Source: Naumannella cuiyingiana
Lineage (GTDB): Bacteria > Actinomycetota > Actinomycetes > Propionibacteriales > Propionibacteriaceae
NCBI RefSeq assembly: GCF_013408305.1
Contig: NZ_JACBZS010000001.1
Coordinates: 310,001-374,000 of the forward strand
Length of the DNA: 64,000 nt
Direction of reading: 5' to 3'
Shown here: positions 25,972 through 35,023 of the stretch, in pieces
Layout of the letters: the number at the start of each line of letters is the position of its first letter
Numbering within the stretch: position 1 is the stretch's first letter
Notes under the pieces: generated by a model
The model's database searches: none
The model's input: only the letters and a program-made list of their open reading frames with translations
What the model was told of the DNA's origin: nothing
Position numbers and translations under genes: made by a program

Positions 25972-27300
25972 GTGAGCGACCGGCCACCCGCCCCGCCGCG
26001 CCATCGCGGCCGTCTGTTGACCGTGGTCGTGATCTCCCAGTTGCTGTCGTCGGCGATCACGTGGCTGACCTGGGCGAAGTTCCGTGGGCGCGAGTTCGGT
26101 GACACCCGCTACTACTTCGACTCGCTGACCTCGATTGCCGATCACGGGCTGGTCGCGGGCATCCGGGAGGCGATGCCGGAGTACCCGGTCCCGGCGGTCT
26201 GGGTGCTCGACCTGCCCCGACTGCTCTCCGACGGCAGCGTCGAGGGCTATCGGGACGCCTTCGTCGTTCTGGTCGCCCTGCTCGGCGTCGCGTTCACCGC
26301 GATCCTCTGGCTGGCGGGGGTACGCCGGGGCGATCACCGCGCCGGCGCCCTGGCAGCGGTGCTGTGGTGCTTCTTCTGCGCCGGGCTCGGCTCGGTGTTG
26401 TGGCTGCGCATCGATCTGCTGCTCGGGGTGCTGCTGGGCACCGTCGTCGTGGTGGCCGCGCGCCACCCGGGAGTCGCGGGAGCCCTGGTCGCCGCGGCGG
26501 CCTGGCTGCGGATCTGGCCCGCCGTGCTGGCGCTGCCGCTGCTCGCCGAACGCCGCCGCTGGCGGCACGCCGCCGCCGGATTCGCGCTGACTGCCGGTGC
26601 CGTCGGGATCGTCGCGCTGCTCATCGCCGGGCCGACGCGGCTGCTCTCGCCGCTGTCCTACCAGTCCGGCCGCGGGCTGCACGTGGAATCGGTGCCGGCG
26701 ATCCCCCTGGTGATCGCCCGGATGTCCGATCCGCCGCAGTGGCCGGTGCGCTACACCGAGTGGAAGGCGTTCGAGATCTTCGGACCCGGCCGGGAGGAGG
26801 TGCTGGCGCTCGCCGATGTCGCGAGCATCCTCGGCGTCGCTGCTTGTCTCGGCCTGGTCGGGCTGACGGCCTGGCGGATGCGCGGCGGCCGCGACCCGAC
26901 ACCCGCGTTCACTCTCGCTGTCCTGGTCGTCGCGATCACCTGCATCGTGCTGGTGGTGAACAAGACGCTCAGCCCGCAATACATCGCGTGGCTCGGCGCG
27001 CCCGTCGCCGCTGCCGTGCTCGTCGCCGACGACGAGCAGCGCGGGCCGGCGGTGCGCTGGATGGCCCTGGCCTGCCTGGTCGCCGTGCTCACCCAACTGG
27101 TCTTCCCGCTCACCTACAGCGACCTGACCATGACCCGCGAGGCGGAGAACATGACGCTGCCGGGTGCCGCCCTGCTCGGCCGCAATCTGGTCCTGGTCTG
27201 GCTCACCCTCGATGTCGCTTGGTACGCGGTGCGGAGGGCGTGGCCGAAGGGGCCGGAAAAAGCCGCCGACGCGGGGCGTACCACTGCACCGCTGGTCTGA
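25972..27300 (+). CDS. membrane glycosyltransferase, GT87 (DUF2029)-like
   Basis: Polytopic membrane protein of 442 residues with about ten helices. The first loop has an acidic site in FGDTRYYFDSLTSIADHGL, where GT-C enzymes keep a catalytic Asp, and later loops have WLRIWPAVLALPLLAERRRW and KTLSPQYIAWLGAPVAA, typical of polyprenol-phosphate-mannose-dependent GT87 mannosyltransferases. Likely role: adding mannose to lipoglycan or wall polymer at the outer face; the acceptor is unknown. Start GTG 25972 is chosen because the open frame further upstream runs through the tRNA. A TAGGGT box lies 8 nt before it. Confidence 0.8.
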   Translation: MSDRPPAPPRHRGRLLTVVVISQLLSSAITWLTWAKFRGREFGDTRYYFDSLTSIADHGLVAGIREAMPEYPVPAVWVLDLPRLLSDGSVEGYRDAFVVLVALLGVAFTAILWLAGVRRGDHRAGALAAVLWCFFCAGLGSVLWLRIDLLLGVLLGTVVVVAARHPGVAGALVAAAAWLRIWPAVLALPLLAERRRWRHAAAGFALTAGAVGIVALLIAGPTRLLSPLSYQSGRGLHVESVPAIPLVIARMSDPPQWPVRYTEWKAFEIFGPGREEVLALADVASILGVAACLGLVGLTAWRMRGGRDPTPAFTLAVLVVAITCIVLVVNKTLSPQYIAWLGAPVAAAVLVADDEQRGPAVRWMALACLVAVLTQLVFPLTYSDLTMTREAENMTLPGAALLGRNLVLVWLTLDVAWYAVRRAWPKGPEKAADAGRTTAPLV

Positions 27301-27375
27301 TCGGTCGAGTAACATCGACGGCGGCGGATCGCGCACCGCCCCGTGTCAATGACGCAACCTTGGAAGAAGGCGATT

Positions 27376-30300
27376 GTGGCCACCGCGCCCGACCAGAAGA
27401 CAACTGAAGCAGTGGACGAATTCGGCGCCAACGACTGGCTCGCCGAGGAGATGTACGAGCGCTACTCGGCCGACCCGACTTCGGTCGACAAGCAGTGGCA
27501 GGACTTCTTCGCGGCCCGCGCCGGTGCGAACGGCGCCCCGACCGGCTCGGCGTCGGCCAAGCAGCCCGCCGCCGAGCCCGCGACGCCGAAGAAGAAGCCC
27601 GCCCCGAAGACCGCTGCCGCGCCGACCGAGCAGCAGGCACCCGCGGCCACCAACGCCCCCGCGACCAACGCCCCCGCGACCACCAACGGGTCGGCCAAGC
27701 CGAAGGCCCGGGTCGAGCCGCCGAACACCGTGCGCGAGCCGCGGCCCGCCAAGCCCGGCACCCCGGGCGGCGTACCGGCCGATCCGCCCAATCCGACCGT
27801 CCGGGAGGCCAGCGAGGCCAAGGAGTCGAGCCAGGTCGCGCTGCGCGGCGCCGCCGCCCGCGCGGTGAAGAACATGGATGCGTCGCTGACCGTCCCCACC
27901 GCCACCTCGGTCCGCGCCATCCCGATGAAGTTGATCACCGACCAGCGCGTGGTGATCAACAACCACCTGCGCCGGGCCCGCGGCGGCAAGGTCTCCTTCA
28001 CCCACATCCTCGGCTGGGCGCTGGTCAAGGCGGCCCAGCAGGTGCCGGCGATGAACAACGCCTTCGCCGAGGCCGACGGCAAGCCGATGCTCGTCGAGCC
28101 GGCCCACATCAACCTCGGCCTCGCGATCGACCTGCCCGGCAAGGACGGCAACCGCCAGCTCCTGGTGCCGTCGATCAAGGGCACCGAACAGCTCGATTTC
28201 GCGCAGTTCTGGGCGGCGTACGAGACGCTGGTCAAGAAGGCGCGCGACGGCAAGCTGACGCTGGAGGACTTCCAGGGCACCACGATCACCCTGACCAACC
28301 CGGGCACGATCGGCACCAACCACTCGGTGCCGCGGTTGATGAACGGCCAGGGCGCGATCATCGGCGTCGGTTCGATCGGCTACCCGCCGGAGTACGCCGG
28401 CACCGACCCCGAGCGGCTGAACGACCTCGGGGTCTCCAAGATCCTCACTCTGACCTCCACCTACGACCATCGGATCATCCAGGGCGCGGTGTCCGGCGAG
28501 TTCCTCGCCCAGATGGAACGCATCCTGCTCAGCGACGAGTTCTACGACGAGATCTTCGCCTCGCTGCGGATCCCCTACGAGCCGATCCGCTGGGCGCCCG
28601 ACCGCAGCGCCCACCACGAGGACCAGGTCTCCAAGCAGGCCCGGGTCTTCGAGTTGATCAACGCCTATCGCAGCCGCGGCCACCTGATGGCCGACACGGA
28701 TCCGGTCGAGTACCGGATGCGCAACCACCCCGATCTCGACGTGCAGACGCACGGGCTGACGCTGTGGGATCTCGACCGCGAGTTCGCCACCGGCTCCTTC
28801 GGCGGCCCGAGCCGCCCGTTGATGAAGCTGCGCGACATCCTCGGCGTGCTGCGCGACTCCTACTGCCGTCAGATCGGCATCGAGTACATGTACATCGCCG
28901 ACCCGGAGCAGCGCCGCTGGATCCAGGACCGGGTCGAGAAGCCGCACGAGTCGCTGCCCCGCGAGGAGCACCTGCGGGTGCTGGACAAGCTCAACGAGGC
29001 CGAGGTCTTCGAGCACTTCCTGCAGACCAAGTACGTGGGCCAGAAGCGGTTCTCGCTGGAGGGCAGCGAGTCGACCATCGTGATGCTCGACGAGATCTGC
29101 GAGCAGGCGGCGATGGACGGCCTGGACGAGGTGGCGATCGGCATGCCGCACCGCGGCCGGCTGAACGTGCTGGCCAATGTGGTCGGCAAGTCCTACGGGC
29201 AGATCTTCCGCGAGTTCGAGGGCAACATCGACCCGCGCTCGGTGCAGGGCTCGGGCGATGTGAAGTACCACCTCGGCGCCGAGGGCCACTTCACCGCGCT
29301 CGACGGCTCGACGATCAAGACCTCGGTGGCCGCCAATCCCAGCCACCTGGAGGCCGTCGATCCGGTGCTCGAGGGAATCGCGCGCGCCAAGCAGGACATC
29401 TTGGACAAGGGCACCGACTTCCCCGTCCTGCCGCTGCTGATGCACGGCGACGCGGCCTTCGCCGGTCAGGGCGTGGTGATGGAGGTGTTGCAGATGTCGC
29501 AACTGCGCGGCTACCGCACCGGCGGCACCATCCATCTGGTCGTCAACAACCAGGTCGGTTTCACCACCTCGCCGACCGAGTCGCGCTCGTCGCTGTACTC
29601 GACCGATGTCGCGAAGACGATCCAGGCACCGGTCTTCCACGTCAACGGCGACGACCCCGAGGCCGTGGTCCGCGTCGCCCGGCTGGCCTTCGACTTCCGC
29701 AAGGCATTCAACAAGGACGTGGTGATCGACCTGATCTCCTACCGCCGGCGCGGGCACAACGAGGGCGATGACCCGAGCTTCACCCAGCCGCTGATGTATG
29801 ACCTGATCGAGAACAAGCGCAGCGTCCGCAAGCTGTACGCCGAGGCGCTGGTCGGCCGGGGCGAGATCTCCATCGAGGACGCCGAGGCGGCGATGAAGCG
29901 CTTCCAGAAGCGGCTGGAGGAGGTCTTCTCCGAGGTCCGCGAGGGCGGCTCGGTGCCCGAGGACGAACCGGAGTACCGCCGCGTTCCGAACTACCCGAAG
30001 AAGGCCGGATCCAATCTCGGCACCTCGGTGGACGCCTCGGTGCTGCAGACGATCGCGGAGGCCCACACGAACGTGCCGGACGGGTTCACCGTGCATCCGA
30101 AGGTCGATCCGCAGTTGAAGCGGCGGGCGAAGGCGATGGTCGAGGGGCCGATCGACTGGGCCTCGGCGGAGCTGTTGGCCTTCGGTTCGCTGCTGCTCGA
30201 GGGTCGTCCGGTACGCCTGACCGGGCAGGACTCCCGGCGCGGAACGTTCACCCAGCGGTTCGCCGCGGTGATCGACCGCCGCAACGGGGACGCCTGGGTG

Positions 30301-31197
30301 CCGCTGCGCAACATGGCCGAGGACCAGGGCAAGTTCATGATCTTCGACTCCCCGCTCAGCGAGTACGGGGTGATGGGCTTCGAGTACGGCTACTCGGTCG
30401 CCCGCCCCGAGGCGCTGGTGCTCTGGGAGGCCCAGTTCGGCGACTTCGTCAACGGCGGGCAGATCATCTCCGACGAGTTCTTCGCCGCCGGGGAGGCCAA
30501 GTGGGGCCAGAAGTCCGGCGTGGTGCTGCTGTTGCCGCACGGCTACGAGGGCCAGGGGCCGGATCACTCGTCTGCGCGGCTGGAGCGCTGGCTGCAGCTC
30601 GCCGCAGAGGACGCGTTCCGGATCGCGCAGCCCTCGACCCCGGCCAGCTACTTCCACCTGCTGCGCGACCAGGCCTTCGCCGACGCGCACCGGCCGCTGG
30701 TGGTGGCAACGCCGAAGTCGATGCTGCGCAACAAGCTGGCGACGTCGCAGCCGAGCGACTTCACCGACAACACCTGGAAGCCCGTGCTGACCGACCAGAC
30801 GATCACGGACCCGAGCAAGGTGTCCCGGGTGCTGCTCTGCTCGGGCAAGGTGCGCTGGGACCTGGTCAAGGCTCGGGAGAAGGCGGGCCTGGAGGGCGAG
30901 GTGGCGATCATCGCGCTGGAGCAGCTCTACCCGCTGCCGACCGACGGGATCGTCGAGGCGCTCGCGCCCTATTCCCAGGTCACGGACTTCCGCTGGGTCC
31001 AGGACGAGCCGGAGAACCAGGGCCCGTGGCCCTTCATCGCGCTGCACCTGGCCGAGAAGGTCGCCGCCAGCGGCGAGCTGCCCAAGGTGCGGTTGCAGAA
31101 GGTGACGCGGCCGGCCTCGTCGGCCCCCGCGGTCGGCGTACACAAGGCCTCGGACGACCAGTCCAAGGACCTGATGCGTCGCGCGCTGGAGGCCTGA
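27376..31197 (+). CDS. kgd: multifunctional 2-oxoglutarate dehydrogenase/decarboxylase (Kgd)
   Basis: Actinobacterial fused E1/E2 enzyme of the TCA cycle (1273 residues). An N-terminal helix (FGANDWLAEEMYERYSADPT) precedes an Ala/Pro-rich linker of about 80 residues, then an acyltransferase (E2) core with the catalytic DHRIIQGAVSGEF near residue 365 but no lipoyl domain. The thiamine-diphosphate E1 part follows, with IGMPHRGRLNVLANVVGKSY near 588, GDAAFAGQGVVMEVLQ, and RRRGHNEGDDPSFTQP near 793. It pairs with separate E2p and Lpd in relatives. Start GTG 27376 has GAAGAAGG upstream; ATG 27349 is an alternative. Confidence 0.96.
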   Translation: MATAPDQKTTEAVDEFGANDWLAEEMYERYSADPTSVDKQWQDFFAARAGANGAPTGSASAKQPAAEPATPKKKPAPKTAAAPTEQQAPAATNAPATNAPATTNGSAKPKARVEPPNTVREPRPAKPGTPGGVPADPPNPTVREASEAKESSQVALRGAAARAVKNMDASLTVPTATSVRAIPMKLITDQRVVINNHLRRARGGKVSFTHILGWALVKAAQQVPAMNNAFAEADGKPMLVEPAHINLGLAIDLPGKDGNRQLLVPSIKGTEQLDFAQFWAAYETLVKKARDGKLTLEDFQGTTITLTNPGTIGTNHSVPRLMNGQGAIIGVGSIGYPPEYAGTDPERLNDLGVSKILTLTSTYDHRIIQGAVSGEFLAQMERILLSDEFYDEIFASLRIPYEPIRWAPDRSAHHEDQVSKQARVFELINAYRSRGHLMADTDPVEYRMRNHPDLDVQTHGLTLWDLDREFATGSFGGPSRPLMKLRDILGVLRDSYCRQIGIEYMYIADPEQRRWIQDRVEKPHESLPREEHLRVLDKLNEAEVFEHFLQTKYVGQKRFSLEGSESTIVMLDEICEQAAMDGLDEVAIGMPHRGRLNVLANVVGKSYGQIFREFEGNIDPRSVQGSGDVKYHLGAEGHFTALDGSTIKTSVAANPSHLEAVDPVLEGIARAKQDILDKGTDFPVLPLLMHGDAAFAGQGVVMEVLQMSQLRGYRTGGTIHLVVNNQVGFTTSPTESRSSLYSTDVAKTIQAPVFHVNGDDPEAVVRVARLAFDFRKAFNKDVVIDLISYRRRGHNEGDDPSFTQPLMYDLIENKRSVRKLYAEALVGRGEISIEDAEAAMKRFQKRLEEVFSEVREGGSVPEDEPEYRRVPNYPKKAGSNLGTSVDASVLQTIAEAHTNVPDGFTVHPKVDPQLKRRAKAMVEGPIDWASAELLAFGSLLLEGRPVRLTGQDSRRGTFTQRFAAVIDRRNGDAWVPLRNMAEDQGKFMIFDSPLSEYGVMGFEYGYSVARPEALVLWEAQFGDFVNGGQIISDEFFAAGEAKWGQKSGVVLLLPHGYEGQGPDHSSARLERWLQLAAEDAFRIAQPSTPASYFHLLRDQAFADAHRPLVVATPKSMLRNKLATSQPSDFTDNTWKPVLTDQTITDPSKVSRVLLCSGKVRWDLVKAREKAGLEGEVAIIALEQLYPLPTDGIVEALAPYSQVTDFRWVQDEPENQGPWPFIALHLAEKVAASGELPKVRLQKVTRPASSAPAVGVHKASDDQSKDLMRRALEA

Positions 31198-31311
31198 GCA
31201 GGTAACAACTGGGTCGCAACCGCCCCGGGCCGACCACGCGTGGCGCCGGTTGGTGCCACCATGTCCGAAACGACCGACCGCGCATCGGCGCGGCACGACG
31301 GGAGGCATCCA

Positions 31312-32199
31312 ATGAAGACGAGGCTCGCACTCGCCGGCGCCGCGGCCGCGGCGATCGCCCTGGCCGGCTGCGGCTCGACCTCGCTGACGGGCAACGCGCC
31401 GGATGGCGCCGACACCCCCGCCCCGCAGGTGCAGGCCGACCCGGCGCTGAATGCGAAGCTGCCGGAGAAGATCAAGTCCTCGGGCAAGATCGTGGTCGGC
31501 ACGGACGCGTCCTACGCTCCGAACGAGTTCCTCGACGCCGACGGCAAGACGATCATCGGGATGGACATCGACGTGTTCGATGCGGTCGCGGCCAAGCTCG
31601 GCGTGCAGGCAGAGTGGCAGCCGGCGGCGTTCGACTCGATCATCGCCGGCATCGAGGGCGGGCGCTACGACGCCGGAATCTCCTCGTTCAACATCACCGA
31701 CGAGCGCAAGAAGCAGGCCAACATGGTCTCCTACTTCGAGGCCGGTACGCAGTGGGCGACGGCCCCGGGCAACCCGAAGAAGGTCGACCCCGACAACGCG
31801 TGCGGGATGAAGGTCGCGGTGCAGACCGGCACCATCCAGCAGGAGGAGGACCTGCCGGAGCGCAACAAGAAGTGCGGCAACAACCCGATCGAGGTGCTGA
31901 CCTTCACCGGGCAGGACGAGGCGACCGCGGCGCTGGTCAGCGGGCGCGCCGATGCGATGGTCGCCGACTCGCCGGTGATCGCCTACGCGGGCCAGCAGAC
32001 CAATGGCCAGATCGAGGCGCTGGGCGAGGTCTATGACTCCGCGCCGTACGGGATCATCGTGCCGAAGGACCAGCCGGAGTACGCCGAGGCGATCGCCGAG
32101 GCGCTGACCCAGCTCAAGGCCGACGGCAGCTACGACCAGATCCTGCAGAAGTGGGACCTCGCCGACGGCGGCATCGACAGCTTCGCCGTCAACCCCTGA
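31312..32199 (+). CDS. polar amino-acid ABC transporter substrate-binding lipoprotein
   Basis: Family 3 binding protein of 295 residues. A lipoprotein signal ([16 protein letters not shown]) gives a lipid-anchored mature protein. Ligand-domain features are [56 protein letters not shown] and [12 protein letters not shown], the usual signatures for His/Gln/Arg-type binding proteins. ATG 31312 follows GGAGG by about 6 nt. It is directly followed (2 bp) by the permease gene and then the ATPase, so the three form a complete importer. The exact amino acid is not predictable by eye. Confidence 0.94.
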   Translation: MKTRLALAGAAAAAIALAGCGSTSLTGNAPDGADTPAPQVQADPALNAKLPEKIKSSGKIVVGTDASYAPNEFLDADGKTIIGMDIDVFDAVAAKLGVQAEWQPAAFDSIIAGIEGGRYDAGISSFNITDERKKQANMVSYFEAGTQWATAPGNPKKVDPDNACGMKVAVQTGTIQQEEDLPERNKKCGNNPIEVLTFTGQDEATAALVSGRADAMVADSPVIAYAGQQTNGQIEALGEVYDSAPYGIIVPKDQPEYAEAIAEALTQLKADGSYDQILQKWDLADGGIDSFAVNP

Positions 32200-32201
32200 T
32201 C

Positions 32202-33161
32202 ATGGACGTCGACGAAGCCCGCCGGCCGGGCCTGATCAAGGCCCGGCCGGTGCCCCACCCGTGGCGCTGGGTGGCGATCGGCGTGATCGCGATCCTGTTC
32301 GCGATGCTGCTGAACCTGTTGATCAACAACCCGGCGTTCAACTGGCCGTTTGTCTTCGAGGCGATGAACCAGAAGCCGGTGATCGAGGGGTTCGTGATCG
32401 GTACGCTGCTGGTCACCTTCGTCTCGATGATCTTCGCCGTCGTGGGCGGCGTGATCCTCGCCGTGATGCGGCTCAGCGACAACCCGATCCTGTCGGCCGT
32501 GTCGTGGGCCTACACCTGGTTCTTCCGGGCCATCCCGCGCTACGTCTTGTTGACCGTGATGGGCGCGCTGGGCATCTTGTTCCCGCTCGACCGCGGGGGC
32601 GTCTCGATCGGCGTACCGTTCGACTGGCTGATCCTGCGCCTGTTCGGGATCGACGGCACCATGCGGATCGCCTCGTTCGACGCGAACGTGTTGTTCCAGG
32701 GCCTGTTCGGCGCCATCGTCGGCCTCGCGGCATCGGAGGCGGCCTACATGGCCGAGATCGCCCGGGCCGGCATCCTCAGCGTCGACAAGGGCCAGACCGA
32801 GGCGGCCGAGGCGCTCGGGATGAGCCCGCGCCAGACCACCTGGAAGGTCGTCCTGCCCCAGGCGATGCGGGTGATCGTGCCGCCGACCGGCAACGAGACG
32901 ATCGCGATGCTGAAGGACACCTCGCTGCTGCTGGCAGTGCCGCTGACGACCGAGCTGTTCTTCCAGCTCAAGGGCATCGGCAGTCGGACCTATCAGATCT
33001 TCCCGGTCTACATGGCGGCGCTGTTGTACTACCTCGCCGCCTGCAGCGTGCTGATGGTCGGCCAGTCCTTCCTCGAGCGGCGGTTCGGCCGGGGCTTCGG
33101 CGCCCGCAGCCGCGCACGGCAGGCGCAGCAGGACGCCTCGAACGCGGTGGCGCAACGATGA
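32202..33161 (+). CDS. polar amino-acid ABC transporter permease
   Basis: Permease of 319 residues (HisM/GlnP type) with about five to six helices and the EAA coupling loop [20 protein letters not shown], then [20 protein letters not shown], which are hallmark sequences of the family. A single permease gene is present, so the channel is probably a homodimer. A cytoplasmic N-terminal tail of about 25 residues precedes the first helix. The stop overlaps the ATPase ATG (ATGA), and the start follows the binding-protein stop by 2 bp, so translation is tightly coupled. Confidence 0.94.
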   Translation: MDVDEARRPGLIKARPVPHPWRWVAIGVIAILFAMLLNLLINNPAFNWPFVFEAMNQKPVIEGFVIGTLLVTFVSMIFAVVGGVILAVMRLSDNPILSAVSWAYTWFFRAIPRYVLLTVMGALGILFPLDRGGVSIGVPFDWLILRLFGIDGTMRIASFDANVLFQGLFGAIVGLAASEAAYMAEIARAGILSVDKGQTEAAEALGMSPRQTTWKVVLPQAMRVIVPPTGNETIAMLKDTSLLLAVPLTTELFFQLKGIGSRTYQIFPVYMAALLYYLAACSVLMVGQSFLERRFGRGFGARSRARQAQQDASNAVAQR

Positions 33162-34147
33162 GCGCCGAGCCGGACCGCTCCGGCGCCTGGGTCGAGCGGG
33201 ACAAGATCGAGTCGGGACACCTGGTGGACGCGGTCAACGTGACCAAGTCGTTCGGCTCCAATGTGGTGCTGCAGGGGGTGGACTGTCACGTCGATCGCGG
33301 CGAGGTGGTCTGCCTGCTCGGGCCGAGCGGCTCGGGCAAGACCACCTTCCTGCGGCTGATCAACCAGATGGAGACGCTGACCGGCGGCCGGATCTACGTC
33401 GACGGCGAGCTGGTCGGTTTCACCGAGCGCGGCGGGCGCCTGCACGCGCGGCGGCCCAAGGACATCGCCCGGCAGCGCGCACGGATCGGCATGGTGTTCC
33501 AGCGGTTCAACCTGTTCCCGCACATGACGGCGTTGGAGAACGTCACCGTCGCCCCGCGTACCGTCGCCGGGGTCGATGCGGCCACCGCGCGCCGGGAGGC
33601 GATGGAGCTGCTGGATCGGGTCGGCCTCGCCGATCGCGCGGGCTACTACCCCAACGAGCTGTCCGGCGGGCAGCAGCAGCGAGTGGCGATCGCGCGTGCC
33701 CTGGCGATGAAGCCCGACCTGATGTTGTTCGACGAGCCCACCTCGGCCCTCGATCCCGAGCTGGTCGGCGAGGTGCTCGGCGCGATGCGCGCGCTGGCCG
33801 ATCAGGGGATGACCATGATCGTGGTCACCCACGAGATGGGATTCGCCCGTGAGGTGGCCGACCGGGTGATCTTCATGGACGGCGGTGCGGTCGTCGAGGA
33901 CGGTCCGCCGGAGCAGGTGCTCGGCAACCCGCGACACGAGCGCACCAGGGCGTTCATCGCCCGGGTCAGGCAGGAAGCCGCCGCGGAGGCCGAGCATGCC
34001 CAGACGCTGGGCGGCCCGGTCGATTCCGAACCGCAGTCCGATTCCGGCCCTGCTGGCGACTCCGGCCGGGCTACCGATTCCGGCCCTGCTGGCGATTCCG
34101 ACCCTGCTACCGATTCCGACCAAGGACCTGATTCGCCGCGGGAGTGA
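33158..34147 (+). CDS. polar amino-acid ABC transporter ATP-binding protein with repeat tail
   Basis: ABC ATPase of 329 residues. Walker A is [16 protein letters not shown] near residue 53, the Q-loop is [14 protein letters not shown], the signature is [16 protein letters not shown], Walker B is [16 protein letters not shown] and the H-loop is [14 protein letters not shown]. An N-terminal extension of about 20 residues precedes the domain. The last 45 residues are unusual: acidic Asp/Ser/Gly/Pro repeats encoded by 18-bp tandem units, beyond the usual end of the family (about 250 residues). This tail overlaps the 3' end of the convergent gene. Confidence 0.94.
   Translation: MSAEPDRSGAWVERDKIESGHLVDAVNVTKSFGSNVVLQGVDCHVDRGEVVCLLGPSGSGKTTFLRLINQMETLTGGRIYVDGELVGFTERGGRLHARRPKDIARQRARIGMVFQRFNLFPHMTALENVTVAPRTVAGVDAATARREAMELLDRVGLADRAGYYPNELSGGQQQRVAIARALAMKPDLMLFDEPTSALDPELVGEVLGAMRALADQGMTMIVVTHEMGFAREVADRVIFMDGGAVVEDGPPEQVLGNPRHERTRAFIARVRQEAAAEAEHAQTLGGPVDSEPQSDSGPAGDSGRATDSGPAGDSDPATDSDQGPDSPRE
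34040..34129 (+). repeat. five 18-bp tandem units at the 3' end of the ABC ATPase gene
   Basis: Units start at 34040, 34058, 34076, 34094 and 34112, of the type GATTCCGGCCCTGCTGGC alternating with GACTCCGGCCGGGCTACC. Unit 1 and unit 3 are identical. They encode [30 protein letters not shown]. The last unit lies partly inside the convergent membrane-protein gene, which ends at 34107. Confidence 0.92.
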
Positions 34148-34490
34148 TCAGGCCGCCGATGATCACGATCGAGGCGACGAGCGCCGCAACCGCGATCGGG
34201 ATCGTCTGACCACCCCAGAAGCTGATCGCCACCGGAATCTGCAGCAGTCCGGCGAAGATCGCGACGCTGCGAGCCCAGGGGCGCAGCCGGGCCAGGCCGC
34301 GTGCGGTGATCAGCAGCAGGACGGCGTACCCGGCGAAGGCCAGGCCGGTGGTGATGCCCACCTCCGGGCGCGAGGCCCGCGTACTGGCGAACTCGGCCAC
34401 CGCCAGGCCACCGAAGGCCACCGCCAGCACGACAACCGTCACAGCGGCAACGCGCACGGACCCCGGCACCCCGGGCAACGGATCGGCCAT
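34107..34490 (-). CDS. small four-helix membrane protein, unknown function
   Basis: Protein of 127 residues, nearly all membrane: helices at about residues 12-32 ([20 protein letters not shown]), 42-60, 68-86 ([19 protein letters not shown]) and 92-112. No catalytic motif is visible and I do not recognise a family; actinobacteria have many such integral membrane proteins of about 130 residues. ATG 34490 is chosen because the longer open frame upstream covers the whiB1 promoter region. Its final 41 bases overlap the tail of the convergent ABC ATPase gene. Confidence 0.6.
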   Translation of the reverse strand: MADPLPGVPGSVRVAAVTVVVLAVAFGGLAVAEFASTRASRPEVGITTGLAFAGYAVLLLITARGLARLRPWARSVAIFAGLLQIPVAISFWGGQTIPIAVAALVASIVIIGGLITPAANQVLGRNR

Positions 34491-34552
34491 GCCACAATCA
34501 TGGCGGGAGCATCCGCGGCCGACAATCGCGCACCGGCGCGACGGCGCCGAAG

Positions 34553-34597
34553 TGTGAGACAGCCAACTCCGTTGACCCTTGTATTTCTTGTCACAAG
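34553..34597 (+). promoter_or_regulatory. candidate whiB1 control region: CRP-like half site, -35 and inverted repeat
   Basis: Upstream of whiB1 there are, in order: TGTGA-N6-CAACT (34553-34568), a degenerate CRP/Cmr-like site; TTGACC (34572-34577), a good -35; and the perfect inverted repeat CTTGT-C-ACAAG (34587-34597) where a -10 would lie. CRP control of whiB1 is known in M. tuberculosis; its conservation here is inference. Confidence 0.4.
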
Positions 34598-34717
34598 TTG
34601 CCACGCTGGGATGCGGCACTCCCCCGGGCCGGAATCTTCTCCGGGTGCCCACGCCGATGACGCGCCGTGCGCGTCCATCTCGCGACGCCGGGCCGACGGA
34701 CAAGGAGATGGAAGCGG

Positions 34718-34969
34718 ATGGATTGGCGCCACAAGGCAGCCTGTCTGGACGAGGATCCGGAGCTGTTCTTCCCGATCGGGAACACCGGCCCGGCGCTGCT
34801 CCAGATTGAGGAGGCCAAGAAGGTCTGTCAGCGCTGCGATGTGCGCGAGGCGTGCCTGCAGTGGGCCCTCGAGGCGGGGCAGGACCACGGCGTCTGGGGC
34901 GGCATGAGCGAGGACGAGCGTCGGGCGCTGAAGCGCCGCGCCGCGCGGTCGCGGATCAGGTCGGCCTGA
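34718..34969 (+). CDS. whiB1: WhiB1/WblE-type iron-sulfur regulator
   Basis: Transcription factor of 83 residues beginning MDWRHKAACLDEDPELFFP. Four cysteines at 9, 37, 40 and 46 (AACLD, VCQRC, REACLQ) are placed exactly as in WhiB1 and would hold a 4Fe-4S cluster. The turn GVWGGMSEDERRALKRRAAR, which contacts the sigma factor and DNA, is intact. WhiB1 is a nitric-oxide-responsive essential regulator that binds the major sigma factor. ATG 34718 follows GGAAG by 4-5 nt, with AAGGAG further upstream. The neighbouring pdtaS, bL37 and rsrA/sigR reproduce mycobacterial gene order. Confidence 0.96.
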   Translation: MDWRHKAACLDEDPELFFPIGNTGPALLQIEEAKKVCQRCDVREACLQWALEAGQDHGVWGGMSEDERRALKRRAARSRIRSA

Positions 34970-34997
34970 GCGACCAACAAACAACTCCCGGGGGGAC

Positions 34998-35023
34998 GGG
35001 CTGACGCGATATCGCGTCAGCCC
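34998..35023. terminator. 26-bp perfect palindrome, shared whiB1/pdtaS terminator
   Basis: GGGCTGACGCGAT followed at once by its reverse complement (ATCGCGTCAGCCC). It lies 28 bp after the whiB1 stop and overlaps the last codons and stop of convergent pdtaS. A short A/T-rich stretch (ATTTCATT) follows on the plus strand, which favours termination of whiB1. Confidence 0.7.

Noticed and set aside
26364-27407. Second plus-strand frame within the GT87 gene
   Set aside because: Arg/Ala/Gly-rich alternate-frame shadow without hydrophobic helices; the GT87 frame has coherent membrane segments.
27346-31308. 1320-codon open frame on the minus strand opposite kgd
   Set aside because: Pure shadow of kgd: no recognisable domain, Arg/Leu/Gly-rich as expected from the complement of a GC-rich gene. 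Kgd motifs on the plus strand are unambiguous.
32261-33157. In-frame 5' extension of the amino-acid ABC ATPase into the permease gene
   Set aside because: The extension overlaps the permease out of frame and has no homology. ATG 33158 with the ATGA overlap is the sensible start.
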